The position numbers and the translations under genes are program-made. The notes beneath the pieces are model-generated. The model had not been told where the DNA came from, ran no database searches, and saw only the letters and a list, made by a program, of their open reading frames with translations. From Muribaculaceae bacterium (GTDB lineage Bacteria; Bacteroidota; Bacteroidia; Bacteroidales; Muribaculaceae), in NCBI GenBank assembly GCA_022510505.1, contig JAFLTL010000006.1:1-64000 (forward strand): a stretch of 64,000 nucleotides of DNA, in the 5' to 3' direction. Position 1 is the stretch's first letter. Each line of letters opens with the position of its first letter. Below are positions 62,699-64,000 of this stretch, in pieces.

Positions 62699-63532
62699 TT
62701 AAAATGGAATGTAATTTCTTGGATTAACAGCCGTTCCGTTATACCATAACTCCAATGATGGAGGATTTGCAAATTTTTCAGTTTTATCACGTTCTATCAG
62801 TCCGATTCTCATTCCTGGGTTCAATTGTTGCCCACGTTGAACAAAGACTTCGGTCAGTCCTGAATATCTGCTAAGAAAGTCATTTGGATGCTGAACAATT
62901 ATCGTGTACCCGTTTTCAATGGTATTGTAAAGATCGAGTACAGTGCCGCGATAGATGGATGAAACCGGTTGGGTTCTCGGCAAATCGAAGGTTACACGTC
63001 GTTCATCCTCTCCTTCTTCGGGGAATCTTGCTTCAGCACCTTGTAGAGGATTAATGAATGTAAATCCGTGTGCTGCGATTGGGGAGAGGACGGCTATGTT
63101 GAATTTTTCATTCTGCTGATATCTTCTGACGAACTCTCTTTCATTTTCAGAAGGTAAAATAAGAGAGTCAATTGGTATGATAGCCGGGATGGAATCGGTA
63201 GGTATTGAAGGAAGGACCGTATCTATTTGATCGTGAAGAATTGCGTTGATATTATCAAGATATATATTTCTAATGTCTATTTCATTAGACAAAGAATCGA
63301 TATGGGCTACAGTTGAGATGTATTCATCTCTTTGATTATTATTGAGATATCCCGGCAGCAACGAACGAAGTGGAGTTTGTATGACTAACAAAACACCAAG
63401 GGCTCCCAATAAAATTGCCAAGATTATAAAAAGAGTAATCATCCCTTTAGTCGAAAGGACGATTTTGAAAAGCCGACGAAAGGAGGATTCATTGGCAAAG
63501 GTGATGCTAAGCTTCTTTTTGGGAGTTTTCAA
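62699..63532 (-). CDS. Degenerate M23/LytM-like protein with one membrane anchor
   Basis: 277-aa inner-membrane-anchored protein: TM helix at about 31-52, a periplasmic helical region (about 60-130) and a C-terminal LytM-like domain (about 165-277). The usual zinc ligands are lost: HxxxD is represented by RRVTFD with only the Asp, and the closing HLHFEI motif reads SLELWYNG; a single His remains in IIVQHPND. It is probably not a hydrolase but, like EnvC or NlpD, may activate another enzyme. Start is TTG 63532, the only start before an upstream stop in frame. It overlaps the channel gene by 26 nt. Confidence 0.8.
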   Translation of the reverse strand: MKTPKKKLSITFANESSFRRLFKIVLSTKGMITLFIILAILLGALGVLLVIQTPLRSLLPGYLNNNQRDEYISTVAHIDSLSNEIDIRNIYLDNINAILHDQIDTVLPSIPTDSIPAIIPIDSLILPSENEREFVRRYQQNEKFNIAVLSPIAAHGFTFINPLQGAEARFPEEGEDERRVTFDLPRTQPVSSIYRGTVLDLYNTIENGYTIIVQHPNDFLSRYSGLTEVFVQRGQQLNPGMRIGLIERDKTEKFANPPSLELWYNGTAVNPRNYIPF

Positions 63533-64000
63533 GCGTTATGGTGTTTCTTGACAATGCATTGTAAATTTCCAACTCGAATAGTGGCGCTACCGCCATAATG
63601 TGTTCCATTATTTGTGACTGAACAGCTTCATATTTCAACCAGTTCACAGCATCACCTTCGGTGAAGCAATAAATCTGAAGTGGAACTCCTTGTTCGGTTA
63701 TAGTAAGAAGCCTGACCATCAGATATTGCTCTTTAGAGATGAACTCATGGTTGAGAAGGTAGTTACATAAATAGGCTCGAAACAGTCCGATATTTGTTTC
63801 AACAGTTCCGTTGATTGGTGTTGTACCTCCATTGAATTGAATCTCTTTTCCATCGTTTCTGTTTTGCACAGAACTGTCGATGAATTCCTTTAACATGGGG
63901 AATTTTTGAGAGAGTGTTTCAATCATAGGGTCAGTAGCGGGTTTTATAGAAGCCGTGTTTATGATGAATTCCTGTTCAATTCGGCGTCGACCTATTTCAT
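63507..64000 (-). CDS. Mechanosensitive channel, MscS/YbdG type (5' part beyond window)
   Basis: C-terminal part of a small-conductance mechanosensitive channel. The open frame continues to the window edge: residues GRRRIEQEFII precede the first ATG at 63926, which is therefore internal. The TNIGLFRAYLCNYLLNH and LLTITEQGVPLQIYCFT segments match the cytoplasmic C-terminal domain of E. coli YbdG-like proteins. About 164 residues are visible; the pore helices lie outside. It is the most upstream gene seen of the minus-strand operon running to 58554. Confidence 0.85.
   Translation of the reverse strand, partial: EIGRRRIEQEFIINTASIKPATDPMIETLSQKFPMLKEFIDSSVQNRNDGKEIQFNGGTTPINGTVETNIGLFRAYLCNYLLNHEFISKEQYLMVRLLTITEQGVPLQIYCFTEGDAVNWLKYEAVQSQIMEHIMAVAPLFELEIYNALSRNTITLENSQKEA

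Noticed and set aside
63507..63926. Complete 139-aa gene starting at 63926
   Set aside because: The frame is open to the window edge with channel-like residues before this ATG, so it is the 3' part of a longer gene.
1..64000. CRISPR arrays, insertion sequences, tRNA or rRNA genes
   Set aside because: No regularly spaced repeats, transposase-like frames, or cloverleaf or rRNA sequence were noticed on either strand.

Overview
The window looks like the chromosome of an anaerobic, fermentative member of the Bacteroidales. Three kinds of evidence point there: Bacteroidota-type promoters (a TAnnTTTG -7 box) in front of most transcription-unit heads, almost no Shine-Dalgarno sequences, and family-specific proteins (Bacteroides-type FrdABC, PorZ with a type IX secretion C-terminal domain, DUF4922, DUF3108, DUF3467, NigD-like lipoprotein). 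PorZ and a murTKQ-like salvage locus fit a Tannerella/Porphyromonas/Muribaculaceae-like lineage better than Bacteroides itself, but I cannot fix the family. I saw no rRNA, tRNA, CRISPR array or insertion sequence.

Layout. 1-871: AT-rich, two tiny ORFs, a degraded-looking reading frame and a long perfect hairpin. 872-8084 (minus): a tight housekeeping operon phoH-purC-menG-ychF-thioesterase-dprA-GH84. 8205-12316 (minus): class II aldolase, then porZ with an O-methyltransferase. 12548-16475 (plus): pckA, then pta-ackA. 16523-27098: a regulated export system, made of a minus-strand FtsX-like permease and, divergently, an NtrC-like response regulator, a small histidine kinase, TolC, HlyD, a LolD-type ATPase and a second permease. 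27228-34724 (plus): ZIP metal transporter, DUF805 protein, metF, holB, an AddB-like nuclease and hemW. 34846-38480 (minus): frdCAB. 38630-43587: a large outer-membrane barrel protein, an HdeD-like and a DUF3108 protein, and an unknown protein. 43703-58585 (plus): a ten-gene peptidoglycan/amino-sugar salvage operon. 58554-64000 (minus): an MscS/YbdG-like channel (cut by the window end), degenerate M23 protein, LolD, NigD-like lipoprotein, DUF3467, cysS and an EamA transporter.

How genes work together. pckA, frdCAB, pta and ackA are the core of mixed succinate/acetate fermentation. The 43.7-58.6 kb operon reads as a complete route for cell-wall fragments: an exported amidase_3/golvesin protein and NamZ outside the cytoplasm, AmpG and a MurT-like protein for import, MurK to phosphorylate, MurQ to give GlcNAc-6-P plus D-lactate, and an FAD/Fe-S dehydrogenase suited to oxidise that D-lactate. 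Within it sit three coupled genes (GT2 glycosyltransferase, GalT-like DUF4922 protein, SpoIID-like protein without a signal peptide) that do not fit any recycling scheme I know.

The most notable regulatory signal is a 25-bp inverted repeat, TGTAA(A/G)-N13-TTTACA. It occurs three times in the export locus, each time exactly 62 nt upstream of a TAnnTTTG box: before the orphan permease, before the response regulator and before tolC. I infer that it is the operator of the local response regulator, which itself has a degenerate AAA+ domain lacking the sigma-54 contact loop.
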